DNA from: CAVWSM01 sp963798505
Lineage (GTDB): Bacteria > Actinomycetota > Actinomycetes > Jiangellales > Jiangellaceae
Direction of reading: 5' to 3'
DNA length: 64,000 bases
NCBI GenBank assembly: GCA_963798505.1
Contig: CAWCTX010000005.1
Span: forward strand, 682,001 to 746,000
The translations under genes and the position numbers were made by a program. Positions within the stretch are counted from its first letter, which is position 1. The number at the start of each line of letters is the position of its first letter. Under the pieces are notes generated by a model. The model made no database searches. It saw only the letters and a program-made list of their open reading frames with translations, and was not told the origin of the DNA. Below, piece by piece: positions 1 through 10,828 of the stretch.

Positions 1-335
1 CCGTCGCTGCGCACGAGCACGCGCTCGCGTCGTACGCGATCGACGCCGTCAGCTCGCTTCCCGGCCTACGCATCATCGGCCCGACCAGCACCGAGGCCCG
101 TGGCGCCACGGTCGCGTTCGTCGTCGACGGCATCCACGCCCATGACGTCGGCCAGCTGCTCGACGCCGAGGGCGTCGCCGTGCGCGTCGGGCATCACTGC
201 GCGTGGCCGCTGCACCGGGTCTATGGGGTCGCCGCGACCACCCGGGCGTCGTTCTACCTCTACAACGACACCGACGACGTCGACGCGTTGGTCGCGGCGA
301 TCGCCAACGCGCAGCGCTACTTCGGGGTGGCGTGA
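1..335 (+). CDS. sufS: Cysteine desulfurase SufS, C-terminal part
   Basis: C-terminal 110 residues of a group II cysteine desulfurase, the PLP enzyme that strips sulfur from cysteine and holds it as a persulfide for Fe-S cluster assembly. The first full codon is at 3 and the start lies outside the window. The persulfide cysteine is in VRVGHHCAWPL (TGC at 198-200), and the ATTRASFYLYN stretch after it matches the SufS C-terminal domain. The TGA (333-335) shares one base with the ATG of sufU, so the two are coupled, as in typical actinobacterial suf operons. Identification is secure. Confidence 0.95.
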   Translation, partial: VAAHEHALASYAIDAVSSLPGLRIIGPTSTEARGATVAFVVDGIHAHDVGQLLDAEGVAVRVGHHCAWPLHRVYGVAATTRASFYLYNDTDDVDALVAAIANAQRYFGVA

Positions 336-784
336 TGGCGGCGCTGGACGCGATGTACCAGGAGATCATCCTGGACCACTACAAGAACCCGCACGGCCGT
401 GGGCTGCGCGAGCCGTTCGACGCCGAGGTCCACCACGTCAACCCGACCTGCGGCGACGAGGTGACGCTGCGGGTGCTGGTGCGCGACGGGGTCGTTGACG
501 ACGTGTCGTACGTGGGGCAAGGCTGCTCGATCAGCCAGGCGTCCGCGTCGGTGCTCACCGACCTGGTGACCGGCCGGCCGGTGCGGGAAGCGATGAGCCG
601 CCACGACGCGTTTCACGGGTTGGTGACCGGCAGAGTCAAGGACGATCCGGGCCACGACTTGACAGACCTCCTCGAGGACGGCGTGGCCTTCGCGGGTGTG
701 GCGCAGTACCCGATGCGCGTGAAGTGCGCGCTGTTGGCGTGGATGGCGTTCAAGGACGCTGTCGCGCAGGCGGACGTACGCTGA
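335..784 (+). CDS. sufU: Fe-S assembly sulfurtransferase SufU
   Basis: 149-residue SufU/IscU-like protein. In Gram-positive bacteria SufU is a zinc-dependent sulfurtransferase that accepts the persulfide from SufS and passes it to the SufBCD scaffold. The three conserved cysteines are visible: C39 in NPTCGDEV with D41 beside it, C64 in GQGCSIS, and C131 in RVKCALLAW. Length fits the family. The ATG overlaps the sufS stop (TGATG), which fixes the start and implies translational coupling. A SufT-like gene follows after 23 bases, completing the end of the operon. Confidence 0.96.
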   Translation: MAALDAMYQEIILDHYKNPHGRGLREPFDAEVHHVNPTCGDEVTLRVLVRDGVVDDVSYVGQGCSISQASASVLTDLVTGRPVREAMSRHDAFHGLVTGRVKDDPGHDLTDLLEDGVAFAGVAQYPMRVKCALLAWMAFKDAVAQADVR

Positions 785-807
785 GAGGGATGAAGGAGAC
801 GACGGAC

Positions 808-1128
808 ATGACCGAAACAACCAGCTCCTCGATCGACGACCTGACCGAGGCGCTCCGCGACGTCGTCGACCCTGAGCTCGGCATCAACGTCGTCGACCTC
901 GGGCTCGTCTACGACATCCAGATCGACGAGCGCATCGCCACGATCGACATGACGCTGACCAGCGCGGCGTGCCCGCTCACCGACGTGATCGAGGACCAGA
1001 CCCGCTCGGCGCTCGACGGCCTGGTCGACGACTTCCGCATCAACTGGGTGTGGATGCCGCCGTGGGGGCCCGACAAGATCACCGACGAGGGTCGCGAGCA
1101 GCTGCGGGCCCTCGGCTTCAACGTCTGA
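808..1128 (+). CDS. SufT/PaaD-like DUF59 (MIP18 family) Fe-S protein
   Basis: 106-residue MIP18/DUF59 protein. Members linked to suf operons (SufT) help mature Fe-S proteins. The hallmarks are DPELGINVVDLGLVY (about residues 21-35) and the cysteine in TSAACPLTD. Two ATGs are in frame, at 790 and 808. The second has GGAG (794-797) about ten bases upstream and is preferred; the first would have almost no spacer to a ribosome site. It is the last gene of the suf operon here, since the next gene on this strand starts 195 bases downstream with an unrelated role. Confidence 0.9.
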   Translation: MTETTSSSIDDLTEALRDVVDPELGINVVDLGLVYDIQIDERIATIDMTLTSAACPLTDVIEDQTRSALDGLVDDFRINWVWMPPWGPDKITDEGREQLRALGFNV

Positions 1129-1323
1129 CGCGCCGCGAACCACCTGATCACGCGATAGTCGGCGCTGCCGTAGCCAGTCCGTTACCGATTTGTGCCGGTC
1201 CTGCGTACCTCCCAATACGGTGGATTGTGCCGCACTAGTGACAGGATTTCCAGGTCAGCGGTGATCGACGGCGGATTGGGGGCCGGCGCGTCGAGCCGAC
1301 AGCACGTACGACCGGAGACTGTC

Positions 1324-2235
1324 ATGCGCACCCTGTTCTCGGCCCGCCGTCGGACTGCGATGATCGCAGGCGCCGCGGTGCTCGCCCTCGGCCTCGCCGC
1401 GTGCGGCGGCGACGACGACGGTGGCACGACCACCCAGGAGTCCCCGGCCGCAGAAGCCGACTCGGAGCTCGCCGCCATGGTGCCCGATGAGGTCAAGGAG
1501 GACGGCAAGATCCTCGTCGGCACCGACGCCTCCTACGCCCCGAACGAGTTCCTCGACACGGACGGCGAGACGATCGTCGGCTTCAACGTCGAGCTGTTCG
1601 ACGCGGTCGCGGCCAAGCTCGGCCTCGACACCGAGTATGAGAACGGCGACTTCGACGCGATCATCCCGGGCGTGCAGTCCGGCAGGTACGAGGTCGGCGT
1701 CTCGTCGTTCACGATCAACGCCGAGCGGCTGGAGCAGGCTGAGATGATCAGCTACTTCAACGCCGGCACGCAGTGGGCGACCAAGACGGGCAACCCCGCC
1801 GATATCGACCCCGACAACGCCTGCGGAAAGAAGATCGCCGTCCAGGCCGACACGGTCCAGCACACCGACGACCTGCCGGTCCGGGACGAGGCTTGCACGG
1901 GCGCCGGCAACCCGGCGATCACCATCGAGCCCTACCAGGGCCAGGACGAGGCAACCAGCGCCGTCGTCACGGGCAAGGACGACGCCGTGCTCGCGGACTC
2001 GCCTGTCATGGCCTACGCGGTCGAGCAGACGGGCGGGCAGCTCGAGCTGCTTGGCGAGATCTACGACGCCGCTCCCTACGGCTACGTGCTCAACAAGGGC
2101 GAGACGCAGTTCGGTGAGGCCATCGTCGCCGCGCTGCTGGCCCTCATCGAGGACGGCACCTACGCCGAGATCCTGGAGAAGTGGGGCGTCGAGGGCGGCG
2201 CTATCGACGACCCGCAGGTTTCCCCGGCATCCTGA
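1324..2235 (+). CDS. Amino-acid ABC transporter substrate-binding lipoprotein
   Basis: 303-residue family 3 (polar amino acid) solute-binding protein. A signal peptide of about 26 residues ends in a lipobox, LGLAAC, with lipidated C27, so it is anchored outside the membrane. The mature part starts with GKILVGTDASYAPNEF, the typical first strand of the bilobed fold, and ends with EILEKWGV, common in this family. It is followed by permease and ATPase genes and forms a complete importer. The exact amino acid cannot be read from sequence. The 195-base region upstream presumably holds the promoter, but I could not find a clear -35/-10 pair. Confidence 0.93.
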   Translation: MRTLFSARRRTAMIAGAAVLALGLAACGGDDDGGTTTQESPAAEADSELAAMVPDEVKEDGKILVGTDASYAPNEFLDTDGETIVGFNVELFDAVAAKLGLDTEYENGDFDAIIPGVQSGRYEVGVSSFTINAERLEQAEMISYFNAGTQWATKTGNPADIDPDNACGKKIAVQADTVQHTDDLPVRDEACTGAGNPAITIEPYQGQDEATSAVVTGKDDAVLADSPVMAYAVEQTGGQLELLGEIYDAAPYGYVLNKGETQFGEAIVAALLALIEDGTYAEILEKWGVEGGAIDDPQVSPAS

Positions 2236-2240
2236 CCGGC

Positions 2241-3194
2241 ATGACCACTGACACGGAGCGACCGGCACCGCCCAAACCCATCGAGGCGGTGCCGGTCCGC
2301 CATCCATGGCGGTGGGTGGCCGTCGGCATCATCGCCGTTCTCACGGCGATGTTCGTGCACATGTTGCTTACGAACGATGCGTTCCAGTGGGAATTCATGT
2401 TCGACAACATGTTCAGCGAGCCCGTGCTGGAGGGCGCGCGCACCGTCGTGATCATGACCGTCCTCGCGATGGTCCTGGGCGTCGCGCTGGGCATTGTCGT
2501 CGCGATCATGCGGTTGTCGCCCAGCCCCATCCTGCGAACGGTGGCCTGGCTCTACACCTGGTTCTTCCGGGCCGTCCCGCGAGTCGCGCTGCTGCTGGTG
2601 TTTGCCAATCTCGGAATCCTCTACGAGCGGTATTCCTTCGGGCTGCCGTTCGACAGCCAGATCGGCGATCTCTTCGGCTTTGACCTCAACGCCGAGATCA
2701 TCGGCATCGACGCTCGCGACCTCCTGACCGGCTTCGTCGCCGGACTCCTTGGCCTGGCCCTCTCCGAGGGCGCCTACATGTCCGAGATCGTCCGCGCCGG
2801 CATCACGTCGATCGACCCGGGGCAGGCGGAGGCCGCTCAGGCTCTGGGCATGCGCCGATCGCAGACGATGCGGCGCATCGTCCTGCCGCAGGCCATGCGG
2901 GTGATCGTGCCGCCGACCGGCAACGAGACCATCGCCATGCTGAAGGACACGTCACTGCTGTTCGTCGTCCCGGTGACCAACGAGCTGCTCTTCCAGCTCC
3001 GGGCCATCGGCAGCCGGACGTTCCAGGTGTTCCCGATGTACGTCGCGGCTACGCTGTGGTACCTCGCGCTCACCAGCCTGCTCATGGTGGGTCAATACTT
3101 CCTGGAGAAGCGCTTCAGCCGTGGTTTCGGCCAGATGTCCGACAAGCAGCTCGAGGCCATGCAGAAGGCGGCAGCGGTGGGAGGCCAGCATTGA
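2241..3194 (+). CDS. Amino-acid ABC transporter permease (HisM family)
   Basis: 317-residue membrane component of the importer. A proline-rich cytoplasmic N-terminus leads into a first helix near residues 30-50, then the permease core. The ATPase-contacting EAA loop is clear (EAAQALGMRRSQTMRRIVLP). It contains both the core and the periplasmic loop usual in actinobacterial single-permease systems, so it probably works as a homodimer. It starts six bases after the binding-protein stop, and its own stop overlaps the TTG start of the ATPase. Confidence 0.93.
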   Translation: MTTDTERPAPPKPIEAVPVRHPWRWVAVGIIAVLTAMFVHMLLTNDAFQWEFMFDNMFSEPVLEGARTVVIMTVLAMVLGVALGIVVAIMRLSPSPILRTVAWLYTWFFRAVPRVALLLVFANLGILYERYSFGLPFDSQIGDLFGFDLNAEIIGIDARDLLTGFVAGLLGLALSEGAYMSEIVRAGITSIDPGQAEAAQALGMRRSQTMRRIVLPQAMRVIVPPTGNETIAMLKDTSLLFVVPVTNELLFQLRAIGSRTFQVFPMYVAATLWYLALTSLLMVGQYFLEKRFSRGFGQMSDKQLEAMQKAAAVGGQH

Positions 3195-4003
3195 GCACGG
3201 AGTCGAGCGCGCGGCCGATGGTCAAGGCCGAGCAGGTCTACAAGTCCTTCGGCCGGCTCGAGGTGCTCAAGGGCATCAACCTGGAGGTCGCAGCCAAGGA
3301 AGTCTTCGTGATCGTGGGGCCGTCGGGCTCCGGCAAGTCGACGTTCCTGCGCTGCATCAACCACCTCGAGAAGATCAACGCCGGCCGGCTCTCCGTTGAC
3401 GGCGAGCTGGTCGGCTACACCGAGCGCGGCGGCAAGCTGCACGAGCTGCCCGAAAAGGAGATCGCCCGCCAGCGCCAGGACGTCGGCATGGTCTTCCAGC
3501 GGTTCAACCTGTTCCCGCACCTGACGGCGATCGAGAACGTCATGGAGGCGCCCGTACGCGTCAAGAAGGAGCCGAAGGGCGTCGTACGTGAGCGTGCCCA
3601 GAAGCTGATGGACCGCGTCGGGCTTGGCGACCGGACGACCTCCTACCCGGCCCAGCTCTCCGGCGGCCAGCAGCAGCGCGTGGCGATCGCCCGCGCTCTG
3701 GCGATGGAGCCCAAGCTGATGCTCTTCGACGAGCCGACGTCGGCACTCGACCCGGAGCTCGTCGGCGAGGTGCTCGACGTCATGCGCGACCTCGCGCTGT
3801 CGGGCATGACCATGGTGGTGGTCACCCATGAGATGGGTTTCGCCAAAGAAGTAGGCGACCAGCTGGTCTTCATGGATGGCGGAGTCGTGGTGGAGCAGGG
3901 CCACCCGAGAGACGTGCTCACCAAGCCGCAACACAACCGGACGCGGGAGTTCCTGCGCCGGGTCCTGCAGGAGGACGAGGAGTCAAGCCAGCCCACCCCG
4001 TAG
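3191..4003 (+). CDS. Amino-acid ABC transporter ATP-binding protein (GlnQ family)
   Basis: 270-residue ATPase driving the importer. Visible motifs are Walker A GPSGSGKST, signature LSGGQQQR, Walker B LMLFDEPTSALD and the switch histidine in THEMGF. I take TTG at 3191 as start: it overlaps the permease TGA (TTGA) and has GGGAGG (3179-3184) six bases upstream. ATG at 3218 is the alternative but lacks such a site. The 3' end overlaps the convergent glycoside hydrolase gene by 21 bases. Confidence 0.94.
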   Translation: MSTESSARPMVKAEQVYKSFGRLEVLKGINLEVAAKEVFVIVGPSGSGKSTFLRCINHLEKINAGRLSVDGELVGYTERGGKLHELPEKEIARQRQDVGMVFQRFNLFPHLTAIENVMEAPVRVKKEPKGVVRERAQKLMDRVGLGDRTTSYPAQLSGGQQQRVAIARALAMEPKLMLFDEPTSALDPELVGEVLDVMRDLALSGMTMVVVTHEMGFAKEVGDQLVFMDGGVVVEQGHPRDVLTKPQHNRTREFLRRVLQEDEESSQPTP

Positions 4004-6586
4004 CCGCGGGCCGTCGAGCAGCAGGTCGGCGACGAGGGCCGTCCAGCCGGTCTGGTGCGAGGCGCCGAGGCCAGCGCCAGTGTCGCCGTGGAAGTACTCA
4101 TGGAACAGCACCTGGTCGCGCCACCGCGGGTCCTGCCACTTGGGGTGACCACCGTTGACCGGTCGGTGCCCGGATCGCCGGGGAGGAAGATGCGCTCCAG
4201 CCGTCGGGTGAGCTCGTCGGCGACCTCGTCGAGCGTCACCTTCTCGCCGGACCCTGAGGGCAGCTCGACGAGAAAGTCGGGGCCGAGGTAGGCCGCGTAG
4301 CGGTGCAGCGCGCACGTGATCAGGTGGTTGAGCGGGAACCAGATCGGGCCGCGCCAGTTGGAGTTGCCGCCGAACATCCCGGTGCGGGACTCACCGGGCT
4401 CGTAGGCCACCTCGTACTGCACCCCGCCGACGTCGACCCGCGCCGGTGTGTCGCGGTGTGCGGCCGACAGCCCGCGCAGGCCGTAGTCGGACAGGAACTC
4501 CGACTCGTCGAGCAGCCGGCCGAGCACCCGGGGAAACTGCGCCATGTCGACGACCGACAGCAGAAACAGGCGGCCGTCTTCGACGAGCCGGATCTCGACT
4601 CCGCGGGTGAACTCCTTGCGCTCCTCGAGGAACCAGCGCGTACGCGCCGCGAACTCCGGCAGGTGGGCCCGCATCGCAGAGCTGATGGCCAGCGTCGCGC
4701 ACAGCGGGATCAACCCGACCATCGACCGAGCCCTGACCCGCTGCGTGCTGCCGTCGGGGCCGCGCACCGCGTCATAGAAGAACCCGTCCTCGGAGTCCCA
4801 CAGCCCGGCGTCGAGGATGGCCGTCGAGATGTAGCAGAAGTGCTCGAAGAACTTCGTGGCGACGTCGGCGTACTCGGGCTCGACACGGGTGAGCTCGAGC
4901 GCCATCTCCAGCAGGTCGAGGCTGTACATCGCCATCCAGGCCGTGCCGTCGCTCTGCTCCAGGATGACGCCAGGGCGGCAGTGTCGACCTGTCGAAGGCG
5001 CCGATGTTGTCCAGGCCGAGAAAGCCGCCGGCGAACACGTCGTTGCCGTCGACGTCCTTGCGGTTGACCCACCAGGTGAAGTTCATGAGCAGCTTGTGGA
5101 ACACCCGCTCGAGGAAGGAGTGGTCGCGGGACCCATCGATCTCGAAGATGCGCAGCGCCGCCCATGCGTGGACCGGCGGGTTGACGTCGGAGAAGTTCCA
5201 CTCGTACGCGGGAAGCTGCCCGGACGGGTGCATGTACCACTCGCGCAACAGCAGGACGATCTGCTGCTTGGCGAACTCAGGGTCGACGTGTGCGATGGCC
5301 ACGGCGTGGAAGGCGAGGTCCCACGCGGCGTACCACGGGTATTCCCAGCAATCCGGCATCAGCAGCACGTCGGAGTTGTTCAGGTGCTGCCAGGTGCCGT
5401 TGCGGATCTCGCCACGTCCGGGCGGCGGCGGTGGCTGGCCGGGGTCGCCGGACAGCCAGCGGGACACGTCGTAGGCGTAGAACTGTTTCGACCACAGCAG
5501 GCTCGAGAGTGCCTGGCGCAGGACGGACGCCTCGTCGGGGGTGCGCTCGGCGGGGGTCAGATCGGCATAGAACCCGTCGGCCTCAGCCTGGCGGGCAGCC
5601 ATGGTGTCGTCCCACGACGTGCCGAGGTCGGGGGCCGCCCCTGCGGCGAGGCGCAGCCGCACGGTGACCTGGCCGCCCGGCGGCACGTCGAGGCGGTACC
5701 ACAGTGCGGCCTTGGTCCCCACGCCCGCGGGGTTGACCGTCGCCGCCCCGTGGATGACGTGGTCGCCGATGCCGTCCTTGGGGTACGGGCTCGTGTTGGC
5801 GACGCCGTACAGCTTCTCGTTGTTGGTCTCGTTGTCGCAGACGAGGACCACCGGATCACCATCGCCACATAGCGCATAGCTGCCGAGCCGCGAATGCTCC
5901 GCCATGACGCCGGCCGTGCCGGCGGCGCGCAGTGCCGGCTTCGTGTCCGACGTCCCCCACGACCAAGTGTTGCGGAACCACAGTGTGGGCAGCACATGCA
6001 GCGTCGCCGAGTCGGGACCAGCGTTCTCGACGTGGATGGCCATGCAGATGTCGTCCGGCGCCGCCTTGGCGTAGTCGACGGTCACGACCCAGTAGCGGTC
6101 ATCGTCGAAGATGCCGGTGTCGAGCAGCTCGTACTCGCCTTCGTCCTTGCTGCGACTGGCATTCTCCCTGCGCAGCAGCTCGTACGGGAACTCGGCCTGC
6201 GGGTAGTGGTAGCGCACGCGCATCCAGGAGTGCGTCGGCGTGCTGTCGAGATACCACCAGTAGTCCTTGGCGTCCTCGCCGTGGTTGCCCTCGGCGTTGG
6301 TGAGGCCGAACATGCGCTCCTTGAGCATCGGGTCGCGGCCGTTCCACAGCGACAGCGCGAGGTTGAGCCGCTGCTTGTCGTCGCAGATACCGGCGAACCC
6401 CTCCTCGTTCCAGCGGTACGCGTGCGATGCCGCCTGGTCGTGCGTGACGGATGCCCAGGCGTTGCCGTCGGTGCCGTAGTCCTCGCGCACCGTTCCCCAG
6501 GCCCGCTCCGCGAGGTACGGACCCCACTGCCGCCAGCCGGCCGTGCCGGCGTCCGCCGCGGCGAGGCGGTCTTGCTCCGGGCCCAT
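3983..6586 (-). CDS. MGH-like (GH63-type) glycoside hydrolase, frame interrupted twice
   Basis: Large cytoplasmic (alpha/alpha)6-barrel hydrolase of the mannosylglycerate-hydrolase/glucosidase type found in many actinobacteria; the natural substrate cannot be told. N-terminal motif RAWGTVREDYG, central HLNNSDVLLMPDCWEYPWYA, and C-terminal QDPRWRDQVLFHEYFHGDTG and ASHQTGWTALVADLL. The reading frame breaks twice: an extra base in the GGG at 4973-4975, where the protein goes from GAFDRS to LEQSDGTAWMAMY, and a missing base near 4157-4162, where GTDR goes to VNGGHPKWQ. Both restored joins match the family, so sequencing error is likelier than decay. About 866 residues when repaired. Confidence 0.85.
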
Positions 6587-6624
6587 GAGCGCAGCCTCGC
6601 AGGAACTTGGCAGGATGGCGCGAC

Positions 6625-7284
6625 GTGGCGGGGGACAGGTCGGTGATCGTGGTGACGCCCGAGCGGCTGCCCGGGTGGCTGGAGCGGTTCGGGGGGCGGC
6701 ACGGTGAGCTGTCGTGGGTCGCGGACGCAGCCGTGGTCACTGTCAGCGCGGCCGATGGGGCGACGGCTGTCTGCACGGTTCCGTATCCGCCGCTGACGGT
6801 CGACGAGTCGTTGCCGTTCGGCGGGTTGCTCGACCACGCGGCCGCCGACCGCCGGGTGGGGATCGTGCTTGTGCGGCGGGGCGGGTTCGCCGTCGGCGTT
6901 GCCGAGGGGCGGCGGCTGACGGCATCGAAGGTGGGGTCGAAGTACGTCCAGGGCCGCACGGCCGCCGGTGGTTGGTCGCAGCAGCGCTACGCCCGTCGAC
7001 GCGCCGGGCAGGTGGCCGTTCTGGTCGAGGAGGTCGTCGTCCAGGCCGTACGGCTGCTGGTCGGCGCCGATCTCGACGCGGTCGTCGGGGGAGGGGACCG
7101 GCTGTTGCTCGACGCCGTTCGTGGCGACCGGCGACTCGCCGCTCTCGCCGAGCTGTGGGTGGCTCGGCGGTTGGACGTGCCCGACCCGCGCCGCGACGTG
7201 TTGGAAAAGTCCGTCGACCAGGCGCGCTCCGTCCACGTGATCATGAAGGATCCTCCGCCCCCGGGCGGGGGTGATCCTTCATGA
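6625..7284 (+). CDS. acVLRF1-family peptidyl-tRNA hydrolase
   Basis: 219-residue actinobacterial VLRF1-type protein, related to Vms1/ANKZF1 and release factor eRF1. Family members are thought to release nascent chains from peptidyl-tRNA on stalled ribosomes. The diagnostic segment is KVGSKYVQGRTAAGGWSQQR, where GGWSQQ supplies the catalytic-type glutamine. GTG at 6625 has AGGA nine bases upstream; TTG at 6607 is in frame and possible. The gene is divergent from the glycoside hydrolase. The last dozen codons (VHVIMKDPPPPGGGDPS) run through a hairpin (7239-7286), so this tail looks like read-through into a terminator, not a conserved domain. Confidence 0.82.
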   Translation: MAGDRSVIVVTPERLPGWLERFGGRHGELSWVADAAVVTVSAADGATAVCTVPYPPLTVDESLPFGGLLDHAAADRRVGIVLVRRGGFAVGVAEGRRLTASKVGSKYVQGRTAAGGWSQQRYARRRAGQVAVLVEEVVVQAVRLLVGADLDAVVGGGDRLLLDAVRGDRRLAALAELWVARRLDVPDPRRDVLEKSVDQARSVHVIMKDPPPPGGGDPS

Positions 7285-7286
7285 TC
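7239..7286. terminator. Inverted repeat between convergent genes, likely bidirectional terminator
   Basis: Fifteen-base perfect arms TGATCATGAAGGATC (7239-7253) and its complement (7272-7286) enclose a GC-rich inner stem (CCGCCC with GGGCGG). It lies where acVLRF1 and the zinc metallopeptidase converge; the acVLRF1 stop is inside the right arm. There is no T-tract, as is common for actinobacterial hairpin terminators. Confidence 0.7.
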
Positions 7287-7305
7287 ATGGGGCGGGTGTG
7301 GGCGC

Positions 7306-8184
7306 TCAGATGTCGCCCGAGAACGTGTCGCAGGCCTCCATGCGCCCGGTCTGGAACCCCTGCGCGAACCACTTCTGGCGGTCCGCCGACGAGCCGTGGG
7401 TCCAGGTCTCTGGAGACACGGTCCCCTGGAAGCGCTCCTGGATGTAGTCGTCGCCGACGATGCGGGCCGCATCGAGCCCCTCGGCGATGTCCTGCTGGTC
7501 GAGCTCGGTGATGAGGACGTTGCCCTCCTGGTCCGGCGTCTGGGTCGCATGCCGCGCCCAGATGCCGGCGTAGCAGTCGGCCTGCAGCTCCAGGCGAACA
7601 GCGCCGGACTCGGCGCCCTGACCGGGGCGGACGCTGTCCATCTGGCCGGTGAGGTTCTGGACGTGGTGGCCGTACTCGTGCGCCAGGACGTAGGCCTCGG
7701 CGAAGTCTCCGCCGCCGCCACCGAACCGCTGCTCGAGCGTCGCGAAGAAGTTGAGGTCGAGGTAGACCTGCTGGTCGCCGGGGCAGTAGAACGGGCCGGA
7801 GGACGAGGACGCCGCGCCGCAGGCGGTCTGGACACCGCCGGTGAAGACGTTGGTAGCGGCCGGGGTGTAGCGGCCGCCACGGCGGGCGAACTCGGCGTCC
7901 CAGAAGTCCTGCACCGACGTGACATAGGCCACGAACCGGCACTCGGGGTTGGTCTCGATGTCGGCGCCGGTCTGGCACTGCTGCTCGAGGGTGCCGGCCT
8001 GGCTCGTGGACGCATCGTCGCCGCCCCCACCGCCGCCGAGGTCGATCGCCCCGCCGGTGAGGAGCGCGATCAGGGCAACGATGATGCCGCCCGCGCCGCC
8101 GGCCACGGCCATGCCGCGGCCGGAGACGCCGCGTCGATCGCGTACCTGATCGCTGTCGAGCTTGGCGCTGCGATTGAACTTCAT
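7306..8184 (-). CDS. Neutral zinc metallopeptidase (YpfJ/KPN_02809 family), membrane-anchored
   Basis: 292-residue membrane-anchored metallopeptidase-like protein. A charged N-terminus of about 25 residues precedes one hydrophobic helix (AVAGGAGGIIVALIALLTGG), then a Gly/Asp linker and an extracytoplasmic domain. The zinc motif HEYGHHV (HExxH) is present, with a downstream ELQADCYAGIWA segment that supplies the third ligand in this family. Conserved cysteines (QQCQ, PECRF, ACGA, FYCPG) suggest disulfides. The start is supported by GGAGG just upstream of ATG at 8184. Substrates of this family are unknown. Confidence 0.9.
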   Translation of the reverse strand: MKFNRSAKLDSDQVRDRRGVSGRGMAVAGGAGGIIVALIALLTGGAIDLGGGGGGDDASTSQAGTLEQQCQTGADIETNPECRFVAYVTSVQDFWDAEFARRGGRYTPAATNVFTGGVQTACGAASSSSGPFYCPGDQQVYLDLNFFATLEQRFGGGGGDFAEAYVLAHEYGHHVQNLTGQMDSVRPGQGAESGAVRLELQADCYAGIWARHATQTPDQEGNVLITELDQQDIAEGLDAARIVGDDYIQERFQGTVSPETWTHGSSADRQKWFAQGFQTGRMEACDTFSGDI

Positions 8185-8322
8185 GTCCGCCTCCGCGCGC
8201 CTCGTCGGGCCGCGTGGCCCGTGAGCCTCGATACGATGGGATCCATGCTGCCCGTGTCGCCGTGACACCGCCCTTCGACCGTCAGGCAGCATCCCCGAGC
8301 CTGACCGGAGTCTTCCCACGTC

Positions 8323-9921
<1,599 letters not shown>

Positions 9922-9936
9922 CGCCTAGATCGAGTT

Positions 9937-9961
9937 CCGGTGGCGGTGCTGCCGACACCGG
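9937..9961 (+). terminator. Short hairpin after the ABC-F gene
   Basis: CCGGTG (9937-9942) and CACCGG (9956-9961) can pair around a 13-base loop 16 bases after the ABC-F stop. It has no T-tract. It may instead be leader structure of the next small gene. Confidence 0.35.
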
Positions 9962-10009
9962 TGGATCATGGGGCGAGTACGGCAGCGCCGACGTCGCCAG
10001 GAGGGACGC

Positions 10010-10225
10010 GTGGCCGAGAAACTGGCTAAGGGCGCCCGGATCAGCGGGCAGCAGCGCGACAAGCTTGCCAGCGAGCTCCGCAAGAAGTACGAGGGGGGCT
10101 CGAGCATTCGAGCACTCGCCGACTCCACCGGTCGGTCGTACGGCTTTGTGCACCGGATCCTCTCGGAGACCGGTGTCGAGCTGCGGGGGCGCGGAGGTGC
10201 GACGCGCGGCAAGAAGAAGGTCTGA
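10010..10225 (+). CDS. Small helix-turn-helix protein (conserved in actinobacteria)
   Basis: 71-residue basic protein. After an N-terminal ISGQQRDKLASELRKKYEGG helix comes a helix-turn-helix (SIRALADSTGRSYGFVHRIL), then a GRGGATRGKKK tail that looks suited to non-specific DNA contact. Near-identical proteins are common in actinobacteria, but the role is not established; a nucleoid or regulatory DNA-binding function is inferred. GTG at 10010 is chosen because AGGAGG (9999-10004) lies five bases upstream; the in-frame ATG at 9968 would add a non-family N-terminus. Confidence 0.85.
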   Translation: MAEKLAKGARISGQQRDKLASELRKKYEGGSSIRALADSTGRSYGFVHRILSETGVELRGRGGATRGKKKV

Positions 10226-10231
10226 GCTCGT

Positions 10232-10828
10232 TCAGCGGGCGAGGGTGCCGAGCAGCCGCGCAAGCGGCTCGACGACCGCTTCAACAGGGTCGGCGGCACC
10301 CTCGACGAGCGCGGTGAGCAACAAGCCGTCGGCCATGGCCAGCACTGTGCGGCCCTCCGTCAGACCGTAGTCTCCGCTCGGGTGCGTGCGACGCAGCGCT
10401 TGCGCGACGAGGTCGGCCAGCCGAAGGTTCCACTCGGCGACCAGCGGGCGCAACGCGGGTTTGCGGCCGGCCTGGACATAACGCTCGTACATCGTGAGCA
10501 ACGCGGCACCCGAGCCGTCGCCGGCCGGTTGACCGGTGACCACGCGCAGCACCGCGCGGGCCGCCTCGAGTCGAGAACGGCGCCCCGACGCGAGCTCGGC
10601 GAGCCGAGCCCGCGAGGCGTCCAACTGGTCTTGGCACAGCGCACGCACCGCCTCGGCGACGAGCTCGTCTCGCGACGCGAAGTAGTAGGTGGTCGCCGCG
10701 AGCGGCAGGTCCGCCCTCGTCGCGACCGCGCGGTGCGTCAGCCCGCCGAACCCCTCGTCGCGGAGCACATGGGCGGCCGCCTCGACGAGGGCGGCGCGGC
10801 GCGCCTGACCGCGTGCGGTCTCGCCCAT
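10232..10828 (-). CDS. TetR-family transcriptional regulator
   Basis: 198-residue TetR-type repressor. The N-terminal helix-turn-helix covers about residues 12-50 (LVEAAAHVLRDEGFGGLTHR, then ADLPLAATTYYFASRDEL); the rest is a variable ligand-binding domain. Its ATG overlaps the stop of the SMR efflux gene by one base (TGATG), so the two form one transcript. Repressor and pump are probably co-regulated through the two palindromes upstream (11179-11214). Inducer unknown. Confidence 0.92.
   Translation of the reverse strand: MGETARGQARRAALVEAAAHVLRDEGFGGLTHRAVATRADLPLAATTYYFASRDELVAEAVRALCQDQLDASRARLAELASGRRSRLEAARAVLRVVTGQPAGDGSGAALLTMYERYVQAGRKPALRPLVAEWNLRLADLVAQALRRTHPSGDYGLTEGRTVLAMADGLLLTALVEGAADPVEAVVEPLARLLGTLAR

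Noticed and set aside
8241..8322. Leader peptide and attenuator ahead of the ABC-F gene
   Set aside because: A short ORF (MLPVSP) and a weak GTCAGG/CCTGAC stem exist, but neither is distinctive enough to support regulation.
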